Shown here in pieces: positions 8,995-18,793 of a DNA stretch of 64,000 bases (position 1 is the first letter of the stretch; each line of letters starts with the position of its first letter). The notes beneath the pieces are model-generated. The model was given only the letters and a program-made list of their open reading frames with translations. It ran no database searches and was not told the DNA's origin. This stretch comes from Pararhizobium capsulatum DSM 1112 (GTDB lineage Bacteria > Pseudomonadota > Alphaproteobacteria > Rhizobiales > Rhizobiaceae), in NCBI RefSeq assembly GCF_030814475.1, contig NZ_JAUSVF010000001.1, positions 3,939,001-4,003,000 of the forward strand. The letters are read 5' to 3'. A program made the translations under genes and the position numbers.

Positions 8995-10044
8995 TCACTG
9001 GCTCCCCTTGCGTTGCAGAAGCGTCGTTGCCGACACCACCAGCAGGATCAGCAGACCCTGAACGCCGCTGACCAGCGTGCTGGAGATGTTGAGGAGCTGG
9101 AAGCCATTGATCAGGAAGGAGACAAACAGCGTCGCAAGCAGCGTTCCGCCGATGGTCGGCACCAGACGGCGAGAAAAGACGGAGCCGAGCAATGCGGTGA
9201 CGACAACAGGCAGCAGCATGTCGCCTGCCCCGGTCGTGCTGCCACTCAGATAGGAGACGGAAAGAATGCCGGCAAAGCCGCCACACAGACCGCTGGCCAG
9301 GAATGCGCCTGCAATGAAGGCCTTCACCCTCAGACCGGCAGCACGGGCCGCCTCCGGAAACTCGCCAACCGCATAGAGCCGGAGACCGAGCGGCGTATAT
9401 TGCACGACAGCCGTCGCAAGCGCCGTGAAGCCCAGGAGAACATAGGCGAGCACCGGAATGCCGAAGGGACCGGAAGCCGAGAGCGTCGACAGGAATTCGG
9501 TCGATGCGGGCACGACCGTATTCTGGGTCAGCACCAGTTCCAGCCCGGCCACAACATTCATGACAGCGAGCGTCGCAAGCAGGGGAACGATGCCGGCCAG
9601 CGTGATCGCCAGCGCATTGACGGCGCCGATCAGCAGCCCCGTGCCGAGCGCGCCGAGGACCGCAACGACATCGCCATGGCCCGCCTGAACCAGCGAGGCA
9701 TAGACGGCGGCGCTCAAGCCCATATTGGCGGCGAGCGACAGATCAATGCCGCCGGTGACGACATTCGACCCGCCGGCGATGATCACCACCGTCAGCCCGA
9801 TCGCCAGCACGCCGGCAATGGCGGACTGGCCGAGCACATTGCCGATATTGCCGACGCTCAGGAAAAACGGCGCTGCAATGGAAAAATAGACGAGCACGCC
9901 GATGAAAACGGCAAGTGAACCCTGTCGCAGGGCAACGACGGCGAGCTTGCGGCTGAGCGCAGGTTTGGGTGTATCCGCCGATCGTCTTGCAGACGGAAGG
10001 GAGCCGTCGAGCGGGGGCGACAGATAGCTGGTATCAACCGACAT
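8995..10044 (-). CDS. CUT2 ABC importer permease (first subunit)
   Basis: A 349-residue RbsC-like permease with the hallmark GGSNVVTGGIDLSLAANMGL near residues 95-115. The frame is open seven codons further upstream, but the start at 10044 (MSVDTSYL) gives an 11-base overlap with the end of the ATPase gene, the usual arrangement in this operon type. It pairs with the permease encoded immediately downstream. The long N-terminal soluble stretch of about 45 residues before the first membrane segment is a small peculiarity. Confidence 0.92.
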   Translation of the reverse strand: MSVDTSYLSPPLDGSLPSARRSADTPKPALSRKLAVVALRQGSLAVFIGVLVYFSIAAPFFLSVGNIGNVLGQSAIAGVLAIGLTVVIIAGGSNVVTGGIDLSLAANMGLSAAVYASLVQAGHGDVVAVLGALGTGLLIGAVNALAITLAGIVPLLATLAVMNVVAGLELVLTQNTVVPASTEFLSTLSASGPFGIPVLAYVLLGFTALATAVVQYTPLGLRLYAVGEFPEAARAAGLRVKAFIAGAFLASGLCGGFAGILSVSYLSGSTTGAGDMLLPVVVTALLGSVFSRRLVPTIGGTLLATLFVSFLINGFQLLNISSTLVSGVQGLLILLVVSATTLLQRKGSQ

Positions 10045-11572
10045 GGCGAAGCGTCTCATTGGCACCCGTCACCTCGGCAAGAACCTGGTCGGGGCGGGTT
10101 TCGGCTGAGATGAACTCCCTGATAATCCGGCCGCGGAAGAAGACGAGCACACGGTCCGTGATTCCCAGCAGTTCATCGATATCGGAAGACAGCACGATGA
10201 TGCCGACGCCGCGCGCAGCAAGCTCGCCGATCAGCGTGTAGATCTCGACCTTGGCCGCGATATCCACACCGACGGAAGGCTCGTCGAGCAGGTAGATTTC
10301 GGATTGACGGCTCAGCCATTTGGCAATCGCCACCTTCTGCTGGTTGCCGCCCGACAATGTGCGGACCAGCGCGTCGGCACTATCGGTCTTGATCTGCAGC
10401 CGCTCGATCAAATAACGGGCCTGCTGTTTTTCCGAACCTCTGTCGAGAAGACCGGCGCGGGAAAAACGATCGAGACTTGCAAGCGTGGTGTTTTCGGTGA
10501 CGGAGAGATCGAGCGCCACACCGGCGCGCCGCCGATCCTCGGGTACCAGCGCCAGCCGCTTTGACGTTGCCTGAACAGGACTTGCAGAAAATACCGTTTC
10601 GCCATGGATCGTCACTGTGCCCGTCGTTGCGCTTTCAAGCCCGAAGAGGGTGCGCAGCAATTCCTTCGCTCCCGAGCCGACGAGCCCCGTGAGGCCAAGC
10701 ACTTCGCCCTGGCGCAGGCTTAGCGATACATCGGCGTAACGATCGGCAAGGCCGAGGCCTTCGATCTGGAGAAACGTCTTGCCAAGACTGACCTGCGGCT
10801 TCGGATAAAGCTCGGCAATGTCGCGGTTGACCATCAGCGAACCGATTTCCCTTGCGGACGTTTGCTTGACCGGCAGCGTCGCCACGTCGCGGCCGTTGCG
10901 CAGAACCGTCACGGTGTCGCAGAGATCGACGATCTCGCTGAGATAATGGGAAATGTAGAGGATGGTGATGCCCTCGTCGCGCAGGCGGCGGATGAGGCCG
11001 AAAAGCAATTCGGCCTCCCGACGCACGAGCGCTGCGGTCGGCTCGTCGAACACCAGAACCTTAGGCTCATCAAGCAGCGCGCGGGTGATCTGCACGATCT
11101 GTTTTTCAGCCGCCGTCAGCTCGCCGATGAGAGCCGAATTCGGCAGGCGCAGGCCAAAATAGCGATCCAGGATTTCAGCGGATTTCTGCCGCATCAGCTT
11201 CCGCTCGAGGAAGGGCGTGCCGGCAATGCGCGGCTCGCGGCCCAGAAACAGGGCTTCCCCGACCGTAAAGGTCGGCACCAGCAGCCGATCCTGATGGATG
11301 AAATGAATGCCGAGGTGCTCCACCTGCTGTGGGCTTAAACCCGCATAGACAACGCCATCGATTTCGATTTCGCCCCCATCCGGCCGGTGCAGCCCGGCGA
11401 GAAGCTTGATCAGCGTCGACTTGCCGGCACCGTTCTGGCCGACCAGACCGTGCACCGTGCCACGCTTGACCGCAAGCGAAGCGCCTGACAGCGCCTGCGC
11501 ACCGCCGAACGTCTTGACGATCCCGCTCAGGCGAACGATGTCACCCGTCTCCTGCCACTTCACCGACGCCAT
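10034..11572 (-). CDS. CUT2 ABC importer ATPase (RbsA-like, complete)
   Basis: A 512-residue protein with two nucleotide-binding domains. The first has Walker A GQNGAGKST (about residues 43-51), a degenerate signature LTAAEKQ and Walker B VLVFDEPTAAL. The second has EDRRRAGVALDLSV, signature LSGGNQQKVAIAKW and Walker B IYLLDEPSVGVD. This is the full-length standard layout of CUT2 ATPases. It is encoded between the binding protein and the two permeases in one minus-strand operon. The second domain carries no obvious canonical Walker A, as in other members of this family, where only one site is fully catalytic. Confidence 0.94.
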   Translation of the reverse strand: MASVKWQETGDIVRLSGIVKTFGGAQALSGASLAVKRGTVHGLVGQNGAGKSTLIKLLAGLHRPDGGEIEIDGVVYAGLSPQQVEHLGIHFIHQDRLLVPTFTVGEALFLGREPRIAGTPFLERKLMRQKSAEILDRYFGLRLPNSALIGELTAAEKQIVQITRALLDEPKVLVFDEPTAALVRREAELLFGLIRRLRDEGITILYISHYLSEIVDLCDTVTVLRNGRDVATLPVKQTSAREIGSLMVNRDIAELYPKPQVSLGKTFLQIEGLGLADRYADVSLSLRQGEVLGLTGLVGSGAKELLRTLFGLESATTGTVTIHGETVFSASPVQATSKRLALVPEDRRRAGVALDLSVTENTTLASLDRFSRAGLLDRGSEKQQARYLIERLQIKTDSADALVRTLSGGNQQKVAIAKWLSRQSEIYLLDEPSVGVDIAAKVEIYTLIGELAARGVGIIVLSSDIDELLGITDRVLVFFRGRIIREFISAETRPDQVLAEVTGANETLRHVG

Positions 11573-11638
11573 TGCGATCTATCCCTTTCCAAGAGGAAAG
11601 CCGCGGCGCAAGGGCCGCGGCGCACCGAGAGTGGCGGA

Positions 11639-12643
11639 TCAGCCGATGCCGAGCTTTTTGGAGATTTCGCCGACATTCTCCTTGTTGGCGAGCAGCGCTG
11701 GCACATAGCTCTCGCGCGGCAGCGTGCCGCCGGCGAGATGGCGGGCGACATTGCGGATCGCCGTGCGGCCAAGCTCTGCCGGCTGCTGGGCGACGTTGCC
11801 CGAAGCGGGCGAGTTCGCGTCGGCAACGAGCTGCAGCACTTCCGGGCTGCCATCGACGCCGTAGGTCTTGATTTCGGTGCGGCCGGCGGAGGTCAAAGCC
11901 TGGGTAGCGCCGAGCTGCGGGATGTCCCAGGCCGACCAGATCGCCTTGATCGATCCCTTTTCCGGATATTTGTTGAGGATCGCGGTGATCTGGGTAAAGG
12001 CGTCCTGCACCGTGTTCGGAATGACGTCGCGCAATTCCGGCTGGATGATCTGCACCTTCGGGAAATACTTGATGACGTTGACCAGCTGGTCGTAGCGGAT
12101 CGCGCAGGGGGTGACGCCGTAAAAGCCGTTGAAGACGACGATATTGCCTTCGCCACCGATATCGGAGACGAGCTGGAGCGCCAGGTCCTTGCCGATTGCC
12201 CAGTTATCCGAGGTCGAGTTGTTGATCGAATTCGTCGTGCCGACATCGATGGTCAGCACCGGAATGCCCGCATCGCGCGCCTTCTTCAGCCACGGATCGA
12301 TGACGCTGACGGTGCCGAGCAGCTGGACGATCGCATCCGGCTTCTGGGCAATCAGCGTCTGGAGCTGGGAAACGAGCTTGCCGTCATTGCGGCCGGCATC
12401 GACAGCGATCGGTTCGCCGCCCAACCGCTTCACTTCCTCGATCTGGGCATTATAGGCCTGCAGGTCGAAGAAATGGTCGGTGCCGGCGGTGCTGATGCCG
12501 ATGCGCTTGCCCTTGAGAGAGAACTCCTCCCCGGCAAAAGCGGTGCGGCTCGTCAGGATCCCCGCACCGGCGACCATACCGGCGGCGGCAGTCAGCTTCA
12601 AAAGATTACGACGGTTCACACCAGCTGGGAATTCATTGCTCAT
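11639..12643 (-). CDS. Exported CUT2 substrate-binding protein with twin-arginine-like leader
   Basis: A 334-residue Peripla_BP_4 protein. The leader contains NRRNLLKLTAAAGMVAGAGIL, a paired arginine followed by a hydrophobic stretch, suggesting Tat export. The mature part shows GKRIGISTAGTDHFFDLQAYNAQIEEVKRLGGE and IPVLTIDVGTTNSINNSTSDNW, typical of RbsB-like proteins. An ATG seven codons upstream is open, but the chosen start is preceded by a strong GGAGG at 8-base spacing. It is the first gene of the minus-strand operon that continues with ATPase, two permeases and the SfnB-like oxidase. The ligand is not evident. Confidence 0.92.
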   Translation of the reverse strand: MSNEFPAGVNRRNLLKLTAAAGMVAGAGILTSRTAFAGEEFSLKGKRIGISTAGTDHFFDLQAYNAQIEEVKRLGGEPIAVDAGRNDGKLVSQLQTLIAQKPDAIVQLLGTVSVIDPWLKKARDAGIPVLTIDVGTTNSINNSTSDNWAIGKDLALQLVSDIGGEGNIVVFNGFYGVTPCAIRYDQLVNVIKYFPKVQIIQPELRDVIPNTVQDAFTQITAILNKYPEKGSIKAIWSAWDIPQLGATQALTSAGRTEIKTYGVDGSPEVLQLVADANSPASGNVAQQPAELGRTAIRNVARHLAGGTLPRESYVPALLANKENVGEISKKLGIG

Positions 12644-12789
12644 GGCGGCCTCCAAATTGTCCATAATATCTATATATTATTAGATCAAAAGCTGGAGACA
12701 GGCAGGATTTTCCAATTCTGAAGTGCCGCGCAGAAAATCCGGCTATGACTGAGGACCGCTCGCTCCGAATTCAATGTCGATCGGTCCTG

Positions 12790-12891
12790 GAGGATGTCTG
12801 GTTCAGATTGAACCAGACATCCTCTATATTCCTTTGTTTTCGTTTGTTTTTCTGGAAGACCCGCTTCCACTTTTCCCTGACAAACTCCAGA
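12790..12891 (-). repeat. RIME-like dispersed repeat, copy 1
   Basis: This is one of five related elements of about 103 bp in the window. From one end it has a perfect palindrome (GGATGTCTGGTTCA-GATT-GAACCAGACATCC type), then CCTTTGTTTTCGTTTG, a second imperfect palindrome around GGAAGACCCGCTTCC and the end CCCTGACAAACTC. The mosaic of two palindromes and the size match RIME elements of Rhizobium. It sits just after the 3' end of the MalK-type ATPase gene at 12903. Confidence 0.85.
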
Positions 12892-12902
12892 GCGCTTCTT
12901 TG

Positions 12903-13964
<1,062 letters not shown>

Positions 13965-13973
13965 GGGAATACC

Positions 13974-15482
13974 TCAGTCGAGTTTGCGGATGCGCAGCGC
14001 AAGGTTTGGACGGCCCGGAAGCTCGATGCCGAATGCCGCTTCCGCCTTGCCGCCGCGAACGATGTTGCCGTGGCGCTGTGGGTGAGGAATGTGGGCGGTG
14101 ATACGCTTTGCCGGCGTCACCGTCATGTTCCAGGTGTCGATCAGGTCGATTTCATAATTGCCGTCTTCTGTCGGAAGGCCGGTCGTCCACTGGTTCGGCT
14201 GGTGTTCGCCGAAATAGATGAAATCCACCTTGCCGCCGAGATCGCGCGCGCCGGAAATGCGGCTCCACGGCCACTGGTCGTTCATACCCATGGGCTCCAG
14301 CCCTTCGAGCCTGTCTTGCTGCAAGAGCTTAAGCAGGAACTTGATGCGCTTCCAGCTTTCGCCATGCAGCGTACCGCCCTTGGCCCACCAGATCAGATCG
14401 TCCGGGTCCGCATAGGTCTCGCCGTGACCGGCGTAACCGCCGCGCAGAACGGTCGTCCAGAAACGATGGACGAGTTCCTGTGCCGTGATATTGCCCCAGC
14501 TCGGCCAGATGTTGCCTTCGTATTCCGGCTCGTCGTTGACCACGGGTTTCCCATAGGCGACGCGCCATTCCGGCGTGCGTTTCACATCCCAGTTCTGGAT
14601 GCAGACATGGGTGATCCACGGCTTGCGGTGGTCGAAATTCATGTTCTGGTCGCCGTTATGGATCGACCGTAGATGCTGGCCGGGATCGTTTTCTTCCAGG
14701 AGATGGCAGAAGCGGTCCCAGGTCTGGACCGGGATCGTGTCGAGCAGGAAATCGTATTCGTTGGCGAGCGCCCACCAGATGTTGCGGAAGGCGGAAAGGC
14801 GAGCTGCCGCATATTCCACATACCGCAGGTTCTGCTCTTCCGTCATGGTGGCATAGCCCCAGCGGTCATAGGGATGGAAGAGGATCAGATCCGCTTCGAT
14901 GCCGAGTTCTCCGAGACGGGCGATCTGCTTTTCGAGATGCGCGAAGGCTGACGGGTTCGGGCGATCGAAATCGATGCCGCCGCCTTCCTTTTCCAGGAAG
15001 ATCGGCTGCAGCGGTTCATTGGTATTGAAGGGATAATCCTTCGGGAAAACTGCCATGCGGATCTTGTTGAAACCGCTCATCTCGAGGCTTGCGAGCGTGC
15101 GCTCCTGCATCTCCAGCGGCTGGTGGGTCCAGGCGTAGCAGGTGGTGCCGAAGGGGTAGTAAGGCGTGCCGTCGTCATAGGCGAAGTGGAAGCGGTTGCG
15201 GACGCGGACAGCGCCGTGCACGCCTTCACGCGCTGCCGTGACTGTCAGCGAACCAGACTTGCCATCGAGTTCCGCAACGGAGGACGAAGTGGTGAAGGTC
15301 CAGTCACCGACCGTGTCGGGCATGAAGCGGATGACATAATCCTCACCGTCATCATGAAAGCCGGTAACGCGGACCTTGCGGTTGCCCTGGCTGAAGTGCG
15401 CATGAAACGTCACGTCGAGATAGGGATTGCCACTGGCCGGGCCTTTGAAGCGGGCTTCGAAAATATCGTACAGATGGGTCAT
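13974..15482 (-). CDS. DUF5060 / glycoside hydrolase-like protein
   Basis: A 502-residue cytoplasmic protein without a signal peptide. The first 90 residues (YDIFEARFKGPASGNPYLDV, FHDDGEDYVIRFMPDTVGDW) form the beta-sandwich recognised as DUF5060. The central part (YPFGTTCYAWTHQ, MSGFNKIRMAVFPKD, IWWALANEYDF, VNDEPEYEG) is a TIM barrel of the DUF4038/apiosidase-like type. The E of ANEYD and the E in NDEPEYEG are candidate catalytic acids. The C-terminal part resembles DUF5605. It starts two bases after the stop of the upstream permease gene, so it is part of the sugar importer operon and probably cleaves the imported glycoside inside the cell. The start at 15482 is chosen because the longer frame would overlap the permease. 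The substrate is unknown. Confidence 0.85.
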   Translation of the reverse strand: MTHLYDIFEARFKGPASGNPYLDVTFHAHFSQGNRKVRVTGFHDDGEDYVIRFMPDTVGDWTFTTSSSVAELDGKSGSLTVTAAREGVHGAVRVRNRFHFAYDDGTPYYPFGTTCYAWTHQPLEMQERTLASLEMSGFNKIRMAVFPKDYPFNTNEPLQPIFLEKEGGGIDFDRPNPSAFAHLEKQIARLGELGIEADLILFHPYDRWGYATMTEEQNLRYVEYAAARLSAFRNIWWALANEYDFLLDTIPVQTWDRFCHLLEENDPGQHLRSIHNGDQNMNFDHRKPWITHVCIQNWDVKRTPEWRVAYGKPVVNDEPEYEGNIWPSWGNITAQELVHRFWTTVLRGGYAGHGETYADPDDLIWWAKGGTLHGESWKRIKFLLKLLQQDRLEGLEPMGMNDQWPWSRISGARDLGGKVDFIYFGEHQPNQWTTGLPTEDGNYEIDLIDTWNMTVTPAKRITAHIPHPQRHGNIVRGGKAEAAFGIELPGRPNLALRIRKLD

Positions 15483-15484
15483 GA

Positions 15485-16351
15485 TTATTCCTTGACCGCC
15501 CCGGACGTCAGGCCGGAGACGAAATAGCGCTGGAACATGAGATAGACGATGGCTGCGGGAAGCACCGTCATGATGATGGCCGCATTGAGCTGGCCGTAAT
15601 CGCTCTGGAACTGGCTCTGGAAATTCATGAGCCCGAGCGGAAGGGTCCACATGCGCGGGTCCTGCAGGATCACCAGCGCCATGGCGAATTCATTCCAGGT
15701 CGCCACGAAATCGAGGATCAGCAGCGCCGACAGAACCGGCAGCGACACCGGCAGGAAGATCCGCCAGAAGATGGTGAAGTGCGAGGCGCCATCGATACGG
15801 GCGGCTTCCGACAGCTCCTTCGGCACGGCGGAGAAGAAGCCATAGAGAATGAAGACCTGATACGGAATGCCGAAGGCCAGATAGGGCAGGATAATGCCCG
15901 GATAGGTATTGATCAGGCCGAAGGCATTCACCTGCCGGAAGATCGGTGCCAGCATGACCTGGAAGGGCAGCATGGTGCCGAACACAAAGAGCGCAAACAG
16001 CGCCTTGTTCATCCGCATCGGCACCTTGGCGAGCGCATAGCCTGCCATGGCCGATACGAACAAACCGAGCGGCACCTTGATGACGGTGATGACGATGCCG
16101 TTGAAGGCCGTCGTCGAGAAATTGCCGCGGTTCCACGCCGAGACGAAATTGCCGAAGGCAAGCTCGGTCGGCGGGCTGAAGGCGCTTGCGCCCATCACCG
16201 TCGAATTCGACTTAAGCGATGTGAAGACGATGAACATGAATGGCGTGATCCAGATGATCGCGAGCAGGATGAAAGCGATCCAGAGGGCCACGAGCACCGG
16301 ATCGACCTTGTTCGAGCCGACAGGACGGAACGCCTGGGAAAACATCTTCAT
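15485..16351 (-). CDS. CUT1 sugar importer permease (MalG-like)
   Basis: A 288-residue inner-membrane protein with the EAA motif EAARIDGASHFTIFWRIFLP that contacts the ATPase. Length and the C-terminal ending VSGLTSGAVKE are typical of MalG/UgpE-type permeases. Its ATG overlaps the stop of the upstream permease (ATGA at 16348-16351), which fixes the start even though the frame is open further upstream. Confidence 0.93.
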   Translation of the reverse strand: MKMFSQAFRPVGSNKVDPVLVALWIAFILLAIIWITPFMFIVFTSLKSNSTVMGASAFSPPTELAFGNFVSAWNRGNFSTTAFNGIVITVIKVPLGLFVSAMAGYALAKVPMRMNKALFALFVFGTMLPFQVMLAPIFRQVNAFGLINTYPGIILPYLAFGIPYQVFILYGFFSAVPKELSEAARIDGASHFTIFWRIFLPVSLPVLSALLILDFVATWNEFAMALVILQDPRMWTLPLGLMNFQSQFQSDYGQLNAAIIMTVLPAAIVYLMFQRYFVSGLTSGAVKE

Positions 16352-17247
16352 CGTCCCATCTCCTCCCGCTTGAACATCCAGCGCATATAGGGGATCACGA
16401 CAACCAGCGTGATCAGGAGCAGCACCACGGACACGGCGGCACCGCGCCCGAAAACCCCGAGCTGCATTGATTGGGTATAGGCCCACATCGCCAGCATCTG
16501 CGTCGATTGCGCAGGCCCGCCGCCGGTCATGCCGTAGACGATGTCGAAGGCCTTCAGCGAATTAATGAGCGACAGCACGAAGACAACGGTGATGGTCGGC
16601 GCGAGCGCCGGCAGCGTCACATAGCGGAACACGCCCCAGCGCCCTGCCCCGTCGATGCGGGCTGCCTCGATCAGCGTCGTGGAAACGCTCTGCAGGCCGG
16701 CGAGAAACAACACCATGGAAAAACCGACGGACTGCCAGACATGGGCAACGAACACGGACCAGAGCGCGATCCTCTTGTCGCCCAGCCAGTCCATGATCCA
16801 ACCGGTCAGCCCCCAGCTGGTCAGCAGCCCGTTGAAGAGGCCGAAGAACGGGTCGTACATCCACTTCCAGATGGTTGCGACGGCGATGGAGGCGATGATG
16901 ACCGGCAGATAGAAGATGATGCGCAATCCCGATTTACCGGGAATGTTCTGGTTGAGCGCAAGCGCCACGCCGAAGGCGATCAGGTTCGGCACGATGACCG
17001 CCGTCGTTGTCCAGATCAGCGTGTTCCAGAGCGCGCCCCAGAACACCGGATCCTGCGTCATGATCGCCCGGTAGTTGGCGAGCCCGACGAACTTCGCCTG
17101 CGGACTGAGGCCATTCCAGGAGGAGAACGACATCTTGATGACGTCTATCATCGGATAGACGGCAAAGAGAAGATAGACGATCAGGGCGGGAGCCAGCAGG
17201 ATATAGCCCTGCATGCTCGGCCGCAGCGACATCAGCATTTTGGACAT
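16348..17247 (-). CDS. CUT1 sugar importer permease (MalF-like)
   Basis: A 299-residue permease with about six membrane segments and the EAA motif EAARIDGAGRWGVFRYVTLP. The N-terminus GYILLAPALIVYLLFAVYPMI is typical of MalF/UgpA-type proteins. It partners with the MalG-like permease whose start overlaps its stop. A strong stem-loop separates it from the binding-protein gene upstream. Confidence 0.93.
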   Translation of the reverse strand: MSKMLMSLRPSMQGYILLAPALIVYLLFAVYPMIDVIKMSFSSWNGLSPQAKFVGLANYRAIMTQDPVFWGALWNTLIWTTTAVIVPNLIAFGVALALNQNIPGKSGLRIIFYLPVIIASIAVATIWKWMYDPFFGLFNGLLTSWGLTGWIMDWLGDKRIALWSVFVAHVWQSVGFSMVLFLAGLQSVSTTLIEAARIDGAGRWGVFRYVTLPALAPTITVVFVLSLINSLKAFDIVYGMTGGGPAQSTQMLAMWAYTQSMQLGVFGRGAAVSVVLLLITLVVVIPYMRWMFKREEMGR

Positions 17248-17266
17248 AGGATTTCACCGGGTCGGC

Positions 17267-17300
17267 GCGAGGCCCCGGAGCATTGCTCGCGGGGCCTCGC
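17267..17300 (-). promoter_or_regulatory. Intercistronic stem-loop after the binding-protein gene
   Basis: GCGAGGCCCC (17267-17276) pairs perfectly with GGGGCCTCGC (17291-17300); GAGC/GCTC inside extends it. There is no T-run, so it likely protects or attenuates the upstream binding-protein mRNA, giving more binding protein than permease, as in other importer operons. Confidence 0.75.
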
Positions 17301-17309
17301 CTTGGGAGG

Positions 17310-18557
17310 TTAGCCTCGGTTGGCGATGAAGGTCTGCATGGCCTTGCCGGCATCTTCCGGCTTGATGTTGCCGGACGCCACTTCATTGATGACGCGGAAA
17401 TATTCCGTGGTCACATCGAGCGGGAAAGCCTGATCGCCGTTCATGTAGATCTTGTCGTGCTTGGCGAAGATATCCATCCACTTCTGATCAAGCGGCTCGA
17501 CCTTGTCGTACTTCACATTCGCGTTGATCGAGATCGAGCCGAAAGCGCCGAGATTGTCCTGCTGCACCTTATCGGAGAGCATGTAATCGAGGAACTTCGC
17601 CGCCGCATCCGCCTTGCCGCTCTTCGAGGAGACATAGAGATACTCCGCGAAGCCGTAGAGACGATCGGTGCCCGTCGGGAACGGGAAGAGATCGAAATCG
17701 GCAAGCCGGTTCTCGTTGCGCAGCTGGCTGACCAGCCAGTCACCTTCGAGCATCATGGCGGCACGACCGGCCAGGAACAGGTTGAAGCTCTGCGAATTGT
17801 CGATGCCCATGAACGGCGAGAGAATGTAGTTCTGCGACCAGTCGTTCAGCTCCTGGAAACTCGCCGTGGCGCAGGCCTCGGTGGACCAGTCGACCTTCAT
17901 CGCCATCAGCTGATCATGCTGCTCGGCACCGCACTTGGCTTCAAGAATGACGTCCATCAGGCGCATCAGGTGCCAGTTGACCGTGCCGCCGAACGTCATG
18001 GCCGGAATGCCGGCTTCCTTCAGCTTGGCCGCATCCGCTTTCAGCTCGTCATAGGTTGTCGGGAGCTGGGTGATGCCGGCCTTTTCAAACAGAGCCTTGT
18101 TGTAATAGATGCCTTCGCCGTGGAAAGTATAGGGAACGCCGTGGCGACCGCCCTCATAGATCTTGGAGAAGCTGCCGGCCGTTCCGACCAGACGCTTATC
18201 CCAGCCGTATTCGTCGTAATATTTGTCGAGCGGCTGCGACAGGCCGGCATTGACGAATTCGCCGCCGAGGCCAAGACCCGCCCAAATGAAATAGATGTCC
18301 GGCCCCTGGCTGGACTGTGCCGCCACGCGCAGGGCGGCCTTGTGCTCGTCCACCGAGCGGTTCTCCAGCGAAATCGTGATATCCGGGTTTGCCGCCTGGA
18401 ATTCCTTGATGATCTTCTGCCACGCGACGTTGGCGGACTCATTGTCGAAAGAAAGGGTCCAGATCTTCAATTCTTCGGCAGCAGCCGAAGTCATGCCAAG
18501 CCCGGCGGCGACCGCCAACGCAGAAAGCGTCGTGGCAAGAGTATTCTTCATTCTCAT
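17310..18557 (-). CDS. CUT1 sugar-binding protein
   Basis: A 415-residue periplasmic binding protein of the SBP_bac_1 type. The signal peptide runs to about residue 28 (MRMKNTLATTLSALAVAAGLG..SAAAEE). The mature part begins LKIWTLSFDNESANVAWQKIIKEFQAANPDI and has DIYFIWAGLGLGGEFV and the late HDKIYMNGDQAFP. GGGAGG lies five bases before the start. It is the first gene of the operon ending with the MalK-type ATPase and is transcribed divergently from a ROK regulator at 18794. The operon gene for a DUF5060 glycosidase suggests the ligand is a glycoside or small oligosaccharide. Confidence 0.93.
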   Translation of the reverse strand: MRMKNTLATTLSALAVAAGLGMTSAAAEELKIWTLSFDNESANVAWQKIIKEFQAANPDITISLENRSVDEHKAALRVAAQSSQGPDIYFIWAGLGLGGEFVNAGLSQPLDKYYDEYGWDKRLVGTAGSFSKIYEGGRHGVPYTFHGEGIYYNKALFEKAGITQLPTTYDELKADAAKLKEAGIPAMTFGGTVNWHLMRLMDVILEAKCGAEQHDQLMAMKVDWSTEACATASFQELNDWSQNYILSPFMGIDNSQSFNLFLAGRAAMMLEGDWLVSQLRNENRLADFDLFPFPTGTDRLYGFAEYLYVSSKSGKADAAAKFLDYMLSDKVQQDNLGAFGSISINANVKYDKVEPLDQKWMDIFAKHDKIYMNGDQAFPLDVTTEYFRVINEVASGNIKPEDAGKAMQTFIANRG

Positions 18558-18793
18558 AAAAGCCTCCCTAAGAGCGGTCCTCTCCGCCGCCGAAAATCGC
18601 GGGCACCAACTTCTTTGTCAATCACTTTTTTCATAATCGAAATAAATGATTTTAAAATATGGGTTTTGCGCCTATATTTATGGTCAAAACAGGCATTACG
18701 AGGTGTTTTGCATCGCAACATACTTCAATGTCGAAAAATATTGCGTTGCGGTCGCGAGTCTGAACTAGAATTGCGGCGGAGGGGAAAAGACGC

